Positions 53,207-62,409 of a stretch of 64,000 nt of DNA are shown in pieces. A program made the position numbers and the translations under genes. The DNA lies in NCBI GenBank assembly GCA_049889535.1, contig JBMHDF010000018.1, forward strand, positions 186,001-250,000, in the 5' to 3' direction. A model generated the notes under the pieces. The model was not told the origin of the DNA. It saw nothing but the letters and a program-made list of their open reading frames with translations, and did no database searches. The DNA is from JAYQKL01 sp049889535. GTDB lineage: Bacteria > Pseudomonadota > Alphaproteobacteria > RS24. Numbering within the stretch: the first letter of the stretch is position 1; every line of letters starts with the position of its first letter.

Positions 53207-53329
53207 ATAATTGGTTGCGTTGCATTCCTATAGCAAATCAAATTGATTTTCTAAAGCCCCAAAAGTGATATTCTAAAAAAAAACAACTTCATGTGGTGAA
53301 AAATATTTTTTTCATGGTAAATAGCAATC

Positions 53330-54160
53330 ATGAATTACATTGATGCCAAAAATGCACCGCTCGTTAATACGGGACAAATTAAACTTCATGGGCCTGAGGC
53401 TTTTGAGGCCATGCGCATTGTTGGACGAATGGCCGCACAATGTATCGACATGCTGCACCCACATGTGCGCGCGGGCGTGACAACAAATGCGCTCGACAAA
53501 CTGGCCTATGAATTTATTCTCGATCATGGCGCCGCACCAGCCCCGCTTAATTATCGCGGCTTCACCAAATCCATTTGCACCTCTTTAAACCACATTGTCT
53601 GCCATGGCATACCTGGCGAGCGGGTTTTGAAAGAAGGGGATATTGTGAATATTGATGTCACCTTGATTTATGACGGTTGGCATGGCGACCACAGCCGTAT
53701 GTTTGCGATTGGTGAGGTGCCGGTTCGCGCCAAGCGCCTAATGGATGTGACTTATGCTTCGATGATGGCAGGCATTGAGGCCGTAAAACCAGGCGTGTGC
53801 CTTGGCGATATCGGGCATGCGATTCAGACCCTTGCAGAAGCCGAGCGCATGGCCGTTGTGCGCGATTTTTGCGGGCATGGTCTGGGACAAATTTTCCACG
53901 ATGCCCCTAATATTTTGCATTATGGACGCGAAGGTGAAGGGGTTGCCTTGCAAGAAGGTATGATTTTCACGATTGAGCCCATGCTTAATTTGGGCAAGGC
54001 AGGGGTTAAAATTCTGTCAGATGGGTGGACAGCTGTCACACGCGACCGTTCACTCTCCGCCCAATATGAGCATTCTATCGGCGTTACCGCTGATGGCTAT
54101 GAAATTTTCACGCAATCAGAAATAGGCTTAGACGAACCGCATAAACACCCCTCACCTTAA
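53330..54160 (+). CDS. map: Methionine aminopeptidase, type I
   Basis: 276 aa. It removes N-terminal methionine. Residues of the metal site are seen in NIDVTLIYDGWHGDHSRMF near 107-125, GHGLGQIFHDAPNILHYG near 183-200 and FTIEPMLNLG near 214-223, with CHGIPGERVL near 91-100. The first 20 residues form an extension seen in alphaproteobacterial enzymes. It is followed by radC after 11 bases. Confidence 0.95.
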   Translation: MNYIDAKNAPLVNTGQIKLHGPEAFEAMRIVGRMAAQCIDMLHPHVRAGVTTNALDKLAYEFILDHGAAPAPLNYRGFTKSICTSLNHIVCHGIPGERVLKEGDIVNIDVTLIYDGWHGDHSRMFAIGEVPVRAKRLMDVTYASMMAGIEAVKPGVCLGDIGHAIQTLAEAERMAVVRDFCGHGLGQIFHDAPNILHYGREGEGVALQEGMIFTIEPMLNLGKAGVKILSDGWTAVTRDRSLSAQYEHSIGVTADGYEIFTQSEIGLDEPHKHPSP

Positions 54161-54171
54161 TCGGATATAAC

Positions 54172-54876
54172 ATGACGCAAAACAAAAAGAATAAAGTCAG
54201 CGACAAACATCACCAAAGCGGTCACAGAAAAAGACTGAAACAACGTTTTATGAAAAACGGAAAATCAGCATTAGCAGATTATGAATTGCTAGAAATGCTG
54301 CTCTTTTACAGCCATGCCCAACGCGACACCAAACCAATTGCCAAAGAATTGATAAAAGAGTTTACCAATTTATCTGGTGTTTTTGGTGCGACGCCAGACA
54401 AATTAAAAATAGTGGACGGGGTGGGTGAGCGCACAATCCAGCTTTTGAAACTTGTGGAAGCCCTCGCGCAACATGTTGGGCAGAGTAAAATTATGAACCG
54501 TGATATTTTCTCGTCTTGGGAGGATTTGAAAAATTATTGCCGCAGCACAATGGCCGAGCGCGATATTGAAGAGTTTCGGGTGATTTTTCTCAATCGCAAA
54601 AATGCCATTATTGCTGATGAAAAGCTTTCAGAAGGCACAATAGACCACACCCCTGTTTATCCGCGTGAGATTTTACGCAAAGCGATTATGCATAATGCCT
54701 CAGGCATTGTGATAGCGCATAATCATCCAAGCGGTGATCCAAAACCGTCGCAAGCCGATATTGATATGACCAATCAGATAAAAAAGCTTTGCAGCGGGCT
54801 TGGTATTGTTCTTCACGACCATTTGGTTATTGGCCGTGAGGATGTTGTCAGCTTTAAGAGTCTAAACTTACTTTAA
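54172..54876 (+). CDS. radC: RadC family (JAB-domain) DNA repair protein
   Basis: 234 aa. Helix-hairpin-helix region (LEMLLFYSHAQRDTKPIAKELI near 41-62; VDGVGERTIQLLKL near 82-95) and JAB/MPN domain with the zinc motif IVIAHNHPSGDPKPSQADI near 180-198. The molecular role of RadC is still unclear despite its name. Confidence 0.93.
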   Translation: MTQNKKNKVSDKHHQSGHRKRLKQRFMKNGKSALADYELLEMLLFYSHAQRDTKPIAKELIKEFTNLSGVFGATPDKLKIVDGVGERTIQLLKLVEALAQHVGQSKIMNRDIFSSWEDLKNYCRSTMAERDIEEFRVIFLNRKNAIIADEKLSEGTIDHTPVYPREILRKAIMHNASGIVIAHNHPSGDPKPSQADIDMTNQIKKLCSGLGIVLHDHLVIGREDVVSFKSLNLL

Positions 54877-54960
54877 AGGACATAAAAACTGCATGTAGCC
54901 GGCTTCTTATATTGAGAATCTTGGCATTTTCGGGTATACCGACGCTGCAGGAGAGATTTT

Positions 54961-56259
54961 ATGATTCCAAGATATACACGACCCGAAATGGCGGCCATTT
55001 GGACGCCTGAAAGCCGCTTTGGTATTTGGCTGGATATTGAAACCCACGCAATGGATGCGATGGCAGATTTGGGCATTGTTCCTAAAGAAGCTGCGCAAAA
55101 AGTACGCGAAAAAGGCGGGTTTGACGTTGACCGCATTGATGAAATTGAACGCGAGGTCAAACATGATGTGATTGCCTTTTTAACCAGCCTTTCTGAACAT
55201 GTGGGGCCCGAGGCGCGGTTTGTGCATCAGGGCATGACCTCATCAGATGTTTTAGACACATGTTTGAATGTACAACTTGTGCGCGCAGCCGATTTATTAT
55301 TGGAAGACATGGACGCGCTGCTGGCGGCCATTAAAAAACGCGCTTATGAACATAAAGACACGGTCACTATTGGTCGCAGTCATGGGATTCATGCAGAACC
55401 CACAACTTTTGGCCTGAAAATGGCACAAGCCTATGCTGAATTTGACCGTAATCGGTCTCGCCTGCAAGCGGCGCGCGCAGAAATAGCCACTTGCGCCATT
55501 TCAGGTGCGGTTGGAACATTTGCCAATATTGACCCATCGATTGAGCAACATGTTGCCGATAAAATGGGGCTGGCAGTTGAGCCCGTCTCAACACAAGTTA
55601 TACCTCGTGACCGACACGCCATGTTTTTTTCAGTATTGGGTGTGATTGCCTCGTCTATCGAGCGGGTCGCGGTTGAGGTGCGCCATTTACAGCGCACAGA
55701 AGTGCTTGAAGCTGAGGAATATTTCTCTGAAGGCCAAAAAGGGTCTTCGGCAATGCCGCATAAGCGCAACCCAGTCCTGACCGAGAACCTGACCGGCCTT
55801 GCCCGGCTGGTGCGCGGCATGGCGCTGCCAGCTATGGAGAATGTCGCCCTATGGCATGAGCGCGATATTTCGCACAGCTCAGTCGAGCGCATGATTGGGC
55901 CAGATGCAACCGTGACACTTGATTTCGCACTTGTGCGCCTAACCAATGTCATTGAAAATTTATTGGTCTATCCAGATCGCATGCAAGCCAATATGGATAA
56001 GCTTGGCGGACTCATTCATTCACAACGCGTCTTGTTGGCTCTCACACAAGCAGGTGTTAGCCGAGAAGATGCTTATCGTTTGGTACAGCGCAACGCTATG
56101 CCCGTTTGGCGCGGTGAAGGGGTGTTTCTTGATTTGCTAAAGGCAGATGACGAAGTCCGCGCCGCCCTGTCGGATACTGAGTTAGAAAATTTATTTGATC
56201 TGGGTTACCACCTCAAACATGTGGATACGATTTTCAAACGGGTTTTTGACGAGAAATAA
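54961..56259 (+). CDS. purB: Adenylosuccinate lyase
   Basis: 432 aa. It acts twice in purine synthesis, releasing fumarate from SAICAR and from adenylosuccinate. Motifs: MTSSDVLDTCLNVQLVRA near 91-108, TIGRSHGIHAEPTTFGLKM near 136-154 and the signature loop EGQKGSSAMPHKRNPVLTENL near 257-277. GGAGAG precedes the ATG. First of the purine block, 85 bp before purC. Confidence 0.96.
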   Translation: MIPRYTRPEMAAIWTPESRFGIWLDIETHAMDAMADLGIVPKEAAQKVREKGGFDVDRIDEIEREVKHDVIAFLTSLSEHVGPEARFVHQGMTSSDVLDTCLNVQLVRAADLLLEDMDALLAAIKKRAYEHKDTVTIGRSHGIHAEPTTFGLKMAQAYAEFDRNRSRLQAARAEIATCAISGAVGTFANIDPSIEQHVADKMGLAVEPVSTQVIPRDRHAMFFSVLGVIASSIERVAVEVRHLQRTEVLEAEEYFSEGQKGSSAMPHKRNPVLTENLTGLARLVRGMALPAMENVALWHERDISHSSVERMIGPDATVTLDFALVRLTNVIENLLVYPDRMQANMDKLGGLIHSQRVLLALTQAGVSREDAYRLVQRNAMPVWRGEGVFLDLLKADDEVRAALSDTELENLFDLGYHLKHVDTIFKRVFDEK

Positions 56260-56344
56260 TTGAGGACAAAAACACGGACAAAGCGCAGAAAATGATTTTA
56301 AAAATGCGAGTCACTTTAATCTGTGTTTATTGAAGGAGTGTTAA

Positions 56345-57082
56345 ATGGCAGCGCGAAAAAAAATTTATGATGGCAAAGCCAAAACCCTTTATAAAGGGCC
56401 TGAAATTGGTTTGCTCATTCAGCACTTTAAAGATGACGCAACAGCCTTTAACGCTGAAAAACACGATATTATTGATGGCAAAGGTGTTTTAAACCAGCGC
56501 ATATCTGAATATATTTTCTCCCGCCTTGAGCAGCTTGGCATCCCAACCCATTTCATTAAAACCCTAAATATGCGCGAACAACTTATTCGCGAAGTTGATA
56601 TTGTGCCGATTGAGGTTGTCGTGCGCAATGTGGCTGCGGGGTCTATTTCAAAAAGATTAGGGCTACCGGAGGGAGAAGTTTTACCCCGTACGATTGTTGA
56701 GTTTTATTATAAAGATGACGCTTTGGGCGACCCGATGATTGCACCCGAACATATCACCGCATTTGGCTGGGCCAGCGACGCTGAGCTGGAAGAAATGACG
56801 GCGCTCTCCTTGCGGGTGAATGATTTTATGTGCGGCATGTTTCAGGCCTGCAATATTCGATTGATTGATTTTAAACTCGAATTTGGCCGCCTTGAAACCG
56901 AGGACGGGCATCAAATTATATTAGCCGATGAAATAAGCCCAGATAATTGCCGCCTTTGGGACAGTGAAACCAATGAAAAACTCGATAAAGACCGTTTCCG
57001 CCGTGATATGGGCGGCATGGTTGATGCCTATCAGGAAGTCGCCTCGCGTTTGGGGCTGTTAAGCGCAAAAAATGATGAATGA
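56345..57082 (+). CDS. purC: Phosphoribosylaminoimidazole-succinocarboxamide synthase
   Basis: 245 aa. It couples aspartate to CAIR with ATP. Signatures: KIYDGKAKTLYKGPE near 6-20, VEVVVRNVAAGSISKRLGL near 84-102 and IDFKLEFGRLETEDGHQIILADEISPDN. GGAGTG lies before the ATG. PurS begins just after it, inside the same transcript. Confidence 0.96.
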   Translation: MAARKKIYDGKAKTLYKGPEIGLLIQHFKDDATAFNAEKHDIIDGKGVLNQRISEYIFSRLEQLGIPTHFIKTLNMREQLIREVDIVPIEVVVRNVAAGSISKRLGLPEGEVLPRTIVEFYYKDDALGDPMIAPEHITAFGWASDAELEEMTALSLRVNDFMCGMFQACNIRLIDFKLEFGRLETEDGHQIILADEISPDNCRLWDSETNEKLDKDRFRRDMGGMVDAYQEVASRLGLLSAKNDE

Positions 57083-57095
57083 GATCAGGAAAATG

Positions 57096-57344
57096 ATGAA
57101 AGCAACGATTAAAATTAGATTAAAAAATGGGGTGTTGGACCCGCAAGGAAAAGCCATTGAAAATGCCCTTACCCAACTTGATTTTCAAGGTGTTGATAAT
57201 GTGCGGCAGGGTAAATTGATTGAAGTTGAGTTGGCTGAAACCGATGAACAGGCCGCCAAAGCGCAATTAACCCAAATGTGCGAGAAATTGCTGGCCAATA
57301 CGGTGATTGAAAATTACGACATTGAAATTGAAACGGCGTCTTAA
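57096..57344 (+). CDS. purS: Phosphoribosylformylglycinamidine synthase subunit PurS
   Basis: 82 aa from the second of two adjacent ATGs, which has CAGGA at the best distance. PurS dimers bridge PurL and PurQ in the three-part FGAM synthase. Sequence: KIRLKNGVLDPQGKAIENAL at the start, then GVDNVRQGKLIEVEL. It is followed by purQ after two bases. Confidence 0.93.
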   Translation: MKATIKIRLKNGVLDPQGKAIENALTQLDFQGVDNVRQGKLIEVELAETDEQAAKAQLTQMCEKLLANTVIENYDIEIETAS

Positions 57345-57346
57345 GC

Positions 57347-58015
57347 ATGAAAGCTGCGGTTATTGTATTTCCAGGTTCAAATTGCGACAGAGACGTCGCT
57401 GTTTGCCTTGAGGCGGCATCGGGACAAAAGCCCAATATGGTTTGGCATGGCGAAAACGCCCTGCCGGATTGCGATGTGATTGTTCTGCCGGGTGGCTTTT
57501 CTTATGGGGATTATTTGCGTTGCGGGTCGATGGCTGCCAATAGCCCGATTATGGCCGAAATTGTCAAACGCGCCGGACAAGGTGTTCCGGTAATTGGTAT
57601 TTGCAATGGTTTTCAGGTGTTGACTGAATGCGGATTATTGCCTGGCGTGCTGATACGCAATAAAGGATTGAATTTTGTTTGCCGTGACACCCGCCTGATT
57701 GTTGAGCGGGCGGTGGCACCTTTTACCAATCAATATAAACAAGGTGATGAAATCACCATTCCTGTCGCGCATAATGAAGGCAATTATTTTGCTGATGAGG
57801 AAACGCTTAATCGGCTTGAAGGGGAAGGTCAGATTGCGTTTCGCTATGCGCCAGATGACAATCCAAATGGCTCCTGCCGAGATATTGCGGGCATTGTCAA
57901 CCAAAACGGTAATGTATTGGGCATGATGCCGCATCCAGAGAGATTTGCAGAAGCAGCCCTTGGCGGCACAGATGGCAAAGCCATTTTTGACAGCCTTGTG
58001 GAGTTTGCGTCATGA
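57347..58015 (+). CDS. purQ: Phosphoribosylformylglycinamidine synthase subunit PurQ (glutaminase)
   Basis: 222 aa. Class I glutamine amidotransferase: IVFPGSNCDRDVAVCLE near 5-21, nucleophile cysteine in VIGICNGFQVLTECGLLPG near 82-100 and the His/Glu pair in MMPHPERFAE near 192-201. It supplies ammonia to PurL. Its stop overlaps the purL start (ATGA). Confidence 0.96.
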   Translation: MKAAVIVFPGSNCDRDVAVCLEAASGQKPNMVWHGENALPDCDVIVLPGGFSYGDYLRCGSMAANSPIMAEIVKRAGQGVPVIGICNGFQVLTECGLLPGVLIRNKGLNFVCRDTRLIVERAVAPFTNQYKQGDEITIPVAHNEGNYFADEETLNRLEGEGQIAFRYAPDDNPNGSCRDIAGIVNQNGNVLGMMPHPERFAEAALGGTDGKAIFDSLVEFAS

Positions 58016-60249
58016 GTGAGTTGATGAAAGAAAAAGTTGATAATGTGAATGATACGCCCGTCACTGACGCGATTGTGGCTGAACATGGCTTAACCCCAGA
58101 AGAGTATGAGTTGATTGTCGCGCATATGGGGCGCGCCCCCAACATGACAGAACTCGGCGTTTTTTCTGTCATGTGGTCGGAACATTGCTCTTATAAATCA
58201 TCGCGTAAATTTCTAAGCCAACTGCCTGTTACTGGCGCTCAGGTGATACAAGGGCCTGGTGAAAATGCGGGCGTGATTGATATTGGCGACGGTGATGCGG
58301 CGGTGTTTAAAATGGAAAGCCATAATCACCCCTCATTTATTGAACCCTATCAGGGCGCGGCTACAGGCGTTGGCGGGATTATGCGTGATGTTTTTACCAT
58401 GGGCGCGCGCCCAGTTGCTAATCTTAATGCCCTGCGCTTTGGTAACCCCAATCACCCAAAAACCAAGCATTTGGTTGCTGGTGTGGTGTCGGGTATTGGC
58501 GGCTATGGCAATTGCATTGGCGTGCCAACTGTCGGTGGCGAAGTCAATTTTGATGACAGTTATAATGGCAACATTCTGGTTAATGCCATGTGTGTTGGCC
58601 TCGCCAAATCCGATAAAATCTTTTACGCCAAAGCAACGGGCATCGGTAATCCTGTTGTTTATGTTGGCTCAAAAACCGGCCGTGATGGTATTCATGGTGC
58701 AACTATGGCATCGGCGGAATTTGATGATGACTCAGAAGAAAAGCGCCCTACAGTTCAAGTTGGCGACCCCTTTACCGAGAAGCTTTTATTAGAAGCTTGT
58801 ATGGAGCTTATGTCATCTGATGCGATTATTGGGATTCAGGATATGGGGGCGGCAGGCCTGACCTCATCTTCAGTAGAAATGGCCGATAAGGGCGATGTTG
58901 GGATTGAGCTTGACCTTGATAAAGTCCCTTGCCGCGAAACCGCTATGACAGCCTATGAAATGCTTCTTTCTGAAAGCCAAGAGCGCATGCTCATGGTGTT
59001 AAAACCAGGCCGCGAAGCAGAGGCTGAAGAAATTTTCAAACGCTGGGGGCTGGATTTTGCGGTGATTGGTCAACTGACCGATACAGGCCGCATGGTCGTG
59101 CATTATGAGGGCGAGGTTAAGGCTGATATGCCGATTAAGCCATTGGCAGATGGCGCGCCAGCATATGAACGCCCTTATGTAGCAACCCCTGCGCGTGAAG
59201 TAATAGAGGCGGCACAGATTGAGGCACCATCTGATTGGACGCAATGCCTAAGCCAACTCATTGGTAGCCCTGAGCTCGCATCGCGCCGTTGGGTATGGGA
59301 ACAATATGACCATATGGTAATGGGCGACACAGTGGCACGTCCGGGCGGTGATGCTGCCATAGTGCGCGTGCATGGCAGCAATAAGGGGTTGGCCGTCAGT
59401 GCCGATGTCACCCCGCGCTATTGCTTTGCAGACCCAATTGAAGGTGGCAAACAGGCTGTTGCTGAAACCTATCGCAATATCACGGCCGCTGGCGGATTGC
59501 CGCTGGCCATCACCAATTGCCTTAATTTTGGCAATCCAGAGCGGCCAGAAATCATGGGGCAGTTTGTCGGCTGTCTTGAGGGCATGGGCATGGCGGGGCG
59601 CGCTTTGGATTACCCTGTCGTGTCTGGCAAAGTCTCGCGTTATAATTAAACCAATGGGGCGGGGATTTTCCCGACACCAGCAATTGGTGGTGTTGGCGTT
59701 ATTAAAGACCTGAACCATCGTGCAGACCCGGCATTTAAAGCAGATGGCGCGCGGGTTTTTGTGATTGGGGAAACCAAAGGTCATTTGGGCTGTTCGCTTT
59801 ATTTACGCGATATTATAGGGCGCAAAAGCACCGAACTTGGCGCCCCGCCCCCCGTAGATTTGGAACAAGAAAAATCCCATGCGCATTTTGTACGCAAATT
59901 AATTAGCGATGGCCTACTCACCACAGTGCATGATGTTTCTGATGGGGGGCTGTTAATTGCGGTTACAGAAATGGCGATGTCTGGCAAGATTGGGGTATCC
60001 CTGCAAACACCGGATATTGACCAGCCACATGGCTATTGGTTTGGTGAGGATCAGGGGCGTTATGTTGTCGCAATTGAGGCGGATAAAACCGATGAACTTA
60101 TTGAAAAGGCGAAGCAATCTGGTGTTTTCCTTCAAGAAATTGGAAAAACTGGCGGCGATGAGTTGACTTTAGACACCAAGATACGCATATCTATAAAAGA
60201 GCTGGCACAAACACATGAAAGCTGGTTCCCAAATTACATGAGCGCCTAG
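58012..60249 (+). pseudogene. purL: Phosphoribosylformylglycinamidine synthase PurL with an in-frame stop
   Basis: The frame is continuous from 58012 to 60249 (745 residues, full length for small PurL) except for one TAA at 59647-59649. Upstream, ATP/FGAR-site motifs are intact (EHCSYKSSRKFL; ESHNHPSFIEPYQGAATGVG). At the break the text reads PVVSGKVSRYN-stop-TNGAGIFPTPAIGGVG where relatives have GNVSLYNET; a GAA-to-TAA change would explain it. The C-terminal part continues to SWFPNYMSA with no further damage. Sequencing error, a recent nonsense mutation or readthrough are all possible. PurS, PurQ and the rest of the block are intact. Confidence 0.85.
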
Positions 60250-60286
60250 CGAAAACAATAGACTCAGCCATAAAGGTTTAACAAAT

Positions 60287-60541
60287 ATGCCGATGAAAGA
60301 ATCCGAGATTGTGCATTTAATCAAGCAGGCACTGCCAGACGCACAGGTTGAGATTACTGATTTACGCGGCGATGGTGACCATTATGCTGCCGTTGTAACC
60401 TCTGCCGCCTTTAAAGGCAAAACACGCGTGCAACAGCACAAGCTCGTATATGATGCTTTTAAAACAGATGATGGCGAAGATGGTATGGGCAGTACATTAC
60501 ATGCATTGGCTTTACAAACAGCCGTGCCAGATGAGGAGTAA
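60287..60541 (+). CDS. bolA: BolA family protein
   Basis: 84 aa. KH-like fold with IVHLIKQALPDAQVEITDLRGDGDHYAA near 8-35 and the loop KTRVQQHKLVYDAF near 45-58; the C-terminal region carries the histidine used with glutaredoxin partners. BolA-Grx4 pairs hold a [2Fe-2S] cluster in iron signalling. The grxD gene follows directly. Confidence 0.92.
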   Translation: MPMKESEIVHLIKQALPDAQVEITDLRGDGDHYAAVVTSAAFKGKTRVQQHKLVYDAFKTDDGEDGMGSTLHALALQTAVPDEE

Positions 60542-60545
60542 TCAG

Positions 60546-60878
60546 GTGACAGATATCCACCAACAGATTGATGAAGAAATTAAAAGTGCCGATGTCGTTT
60601 TATTCATGAAGGGCACGCCCGTTTTTCCACAATGCGGATTTTCTGGCCAGCTTGTCCAAATTTTGTCTTATCTGGGCGTGGCTTTTAAGGGCGTAAATGT
60701 GCTCGACAGCGACGAATTGCGTGAAGGTATCAAGACTTTCTCAAACTGGCCAACCATTCCGCAGCTTTATGTAAAAGGCGAATTTATTGGCGGGTGTGAT
60801 ATTGTGCGCGAAATGTTTGTTGAAAACGAATTACAAGAATATTTTCAACAAAATAATATCGACATGCAAAACGCATAG
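60546..60878 (+). CDS. grxD: Monothiol glutaredoxin (Grx4/GrxD type)
   Basis: 110 aa from a GTG at 60546, with GAGGAG seven bases upstream straddling the bolA stop. CGFS active site in FMKGTPVFPQCGFSGQLVQIL; WPTIPQLYVKGEFIGGCDIV holds the cis-proline and glutathione site. It carries or delivers [2Fe-2S] clusters with BolA. A strong terminator lies 13 bp after its stop. Confidence 0.95.
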   Translation: MTDIHQQIDEEIKSADVVLFMKGTPVFPQCGFSGQLVQILSYLGVAFKGVNVLDSDELREGIKTFSNWPTIPQLYVKGEFIGGCDIVREMFVENELQEYFQQNNIDMQNA

Positions 60879-60890
60879 AACTGCAATAAT

Positions 60891-60910
60891 CCGTTCATAT
60901 GAACGGTTTT
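60891..60910 (+). terminator. Rho-independent terminator after grxD
   Basis: CCGTTCATATGAACGG is a perfect 16-base palindrome followed by TTTT. It ends the purine-bolA-grxD transcript before the rplY promoter. Confidence 0.82.
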
Positions 60911-60913
60911 GGC

Positions 60914-60942
60914 TTGCTCTTATTGCCCTTAATCGCTATAAA
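60914..60942 (+). promoter_or_regulatory. Sigma-70-type promoter of rplY
   Basis: TTGCTC (60914-60919), a 17-bp spacer and TATAAA (60937-60942). The start near 60,948 coincides with the first base-paired arm of the rplY leader RNA. Confidence 0.6.
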
Positions 60943-60946
60943 ACGG

Positions 60947-61012
60947 CACGCTTAACGCCACCCAGAAATGAGTCTGGGTTGTGGCTCACACCCCTGGAGG
61001 GAGCCAAGCGTG
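60947..61012 (+). ncRNA. Three-way-junction leader RNA upstream of rplY
   Basis: CACGCTT (60947-60953) pairs perfectly with AAGCGTG (61006-61012), enclosing two hairpins: CCCAGA-AATGAG-TCTGGG (60961-60978) and GGCTC (60983-60987) with GAGCC (61001-61005). It ends 34 bases before the rplY ATG. A ribosomal-protein or RNA-binding autogenous control element is the natural guess; I do not recognise a named class. Confidence 0.6.
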
Positions 61013-61046
61013 ATTGGCAATTCAGCCAGTTTTTGGAGATAAGATA

Positions 61047-61721
61047 ATGAGCAACATTATCAATTTAAATGCAGAAAAACGTGAATTGAGCGGCAAGGGG
61101 CCCGTTCGCGCGCTGCGTTTGGCTGGAAAAATTCCAGCTGTCATTTATGGTGACAAAAAAGAGCCTCTAGCAATCACCCTCGAACGCAAAGAAATCGACA
61201 AAGTTTATAATACAGGCCGCATGATGGCGACTTTATTGGAACTTGAAGTTGATGGTTCTAAAAGCCGTGTGATTGCCCGTGATGTGCAATTTGACCCTGT
61301 CAAAGACACGATTTTACATGCTGATTTTCTGCGCGTAACGCGCGCCACAAAAATTGCTGTTGAAGTTCAGGTGCATTTCTTAAATGAAGAAACTTGCCCT
61401 GGTCTCAAGCAAGGTGGGGTGCTTAATGTTGTGCGCTATCAGGTTGAATTGCTTTGCCCAGCTGGAGAAATTCCAGAATTCATCGAGCTTGATTTGGCCG
61501 AAGCTGAAATTGGCACCAGCCTGAACATTTCTGATGTTCAATTGCCAGAAGGCATTACACCAACCATCACCGACCGTGACTTCACCATCGCGACCATTGC
61601 AGCGCCTGCAGGTCTGAATGAAGAAGAGGATGAAGAGAGCACTGGTGAAGAAGGTGAAGAAGGCGAAGCTAGTGAAGCAGAAGGCAGCGAAGAGACTGCC
61701 GATGAGGGTGGCGAAGAATAA
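61047..61721 (+). CDS. rplY: 50S ribosomal protein L25 (general stress protein Ctc type)
   Basis: 224 aa from the ATG at 61047, eight bases after GGAG. L25 domain (LNAEKRELSGKGPVRALRLAGKIPAVIYGD near 5-34) binding 5S rRNA, plus a second TL5 domain (LNEETCPGLKQGGVLNVVRY). The C-terminal 30 or so residues are almost purely Glu, Asp, Ser and Gly, a typical acidic Ctc tail. Likely autoregulated through its leader. Pth follows 68 bp later. Confidence 0.94.
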   Translation: MSNIINLNAEKRELSGKGPVRALRLAGKIPAVIYGDKKEPLAITLERKEIDKVYNTGRMMATLLELEVDGSKSRVIARDVQFDPVKDTILHADFLRVTRATKIAVEVQVHFLNEETCPGLKQGGVLNVVRYQVELLCPAGEIPEFIELDLAEAEIGTSLNISDVQLPEGITPTITDRDFTIATIAAPAGLNEEEDEESTGEEGEEGEASEAEGSEETADEGGEE

Positions 61722-61752
61722 GCTTCCCACACCTAATCTGCATCACCATCTG

Positions 61753-61778
61753 ACATAACCCTTTGATGGTTATGTTTT
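61753..61778 (+). terminator. Terminator-like hairpin between rplY and pth
   Basis: ACATAACC (61753-61760) pairs with GGTTATGT (61768-61775) and TTT follows. It abuts the pth ribosome-binding site (GGAG, 61779-61782), so it can both lower read-through from rplY and block pth translation. Confidence 0.55.
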
Positions 61779-61789
61779 GGAGAAGCCTG

Positions 61790-62398
61790 ATGCTTTTAAT
61801 TGTTGGTCTTGGTAATCCTGGAAATAAATATGCTGGAAACCGGCATAATATCGGTTTTATGGCCATTGACGAGATTGCCAAGCACCACAATTTCCCGCCC
61901 TTTAAAAAGAAATTTCAAGGGCAAATCTCTGAACATAGTGTGAATGGTGAGAAGGTTTTATTACTCAAACCTGAAACCTTTATGAATGAAAGCGGCAAAT
62001 CAGTTGCCGAGGCAGTGCGGCTTTACAAATTGCCATTGGATCAGATTATCGTCTTTTATGATGAGCTTGATTTACTGCCTGGTAAATTACGCATGCGCAC
62101 AGGTGGGGGGCTGGCCGGACATAATGGGTTACGGTCTTTAAAAGCCCATATTGGTAATGACTTCCGCCGAGCGCGGTTGGGCATTGGTCATCCCGGACAT
62201 AAAGACAGGGTTTTGGGGCATGTTTTGAAAGATTTCTCAAAACAAGACGAAATATGGTTGGCGGATTTTTTGCCATCCCTCGCGACGCATTTTGCGTTAT
62301 TGCTCGAAGGCGCAGACACGACATACCAAAACCGCGTTCATGAAGATATGCAAAGTCATTTTCCAGAAAAAAACAATGAAACGCAAAAGCAGGATTAA
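61790..62398 (+). CDS. pth: Peptidyl-tRNA hydrolase
   Basis: 202 aa from the ATG at 61790 (MLLIVGLGNPG) with GGAG seven bases upstream. It frees tRNA from stalled peptidyl-tRNA. Catalytic His and Asp regions: GNPGNKYAGNRHNIGF near 8-23, KPETFMNESGKS near 61-72 and DELDLLPGKLRMRTGGGLAGHNGLRS near 89-114. The rplY-pth-ychF order is usual in this class. Confidence 0.96.
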   Translation: MLLIVGLGNPGNKYAGNRHNIGFMAIDEIAKHHNFPPFKKKFQGQISEHSVNGEKVLLLKPETFMNESGKSVAEAVRLYKLPLDQIIVFYDELDLLPGKLRMRTGGGLAGHNGLRSLKAHIGNDFRRARLGIGHPGHKDRVLGHVLKDFSKQDEIWLADFLPSLATHFALLLEGADTTYQNRVHEDMQSHFPEKNNETQKQD

Positions 62399-62409
62399 AA
62401 GGAAATATT

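Noticed and set aside
59761..60249. Independent second PurL subunit gene starting at GTG 59,761
   Set aside because: It would lack about 37 conserved residues after the stop, has no ribosome-binding site and continues the same frame; a broken single gene is simpler.
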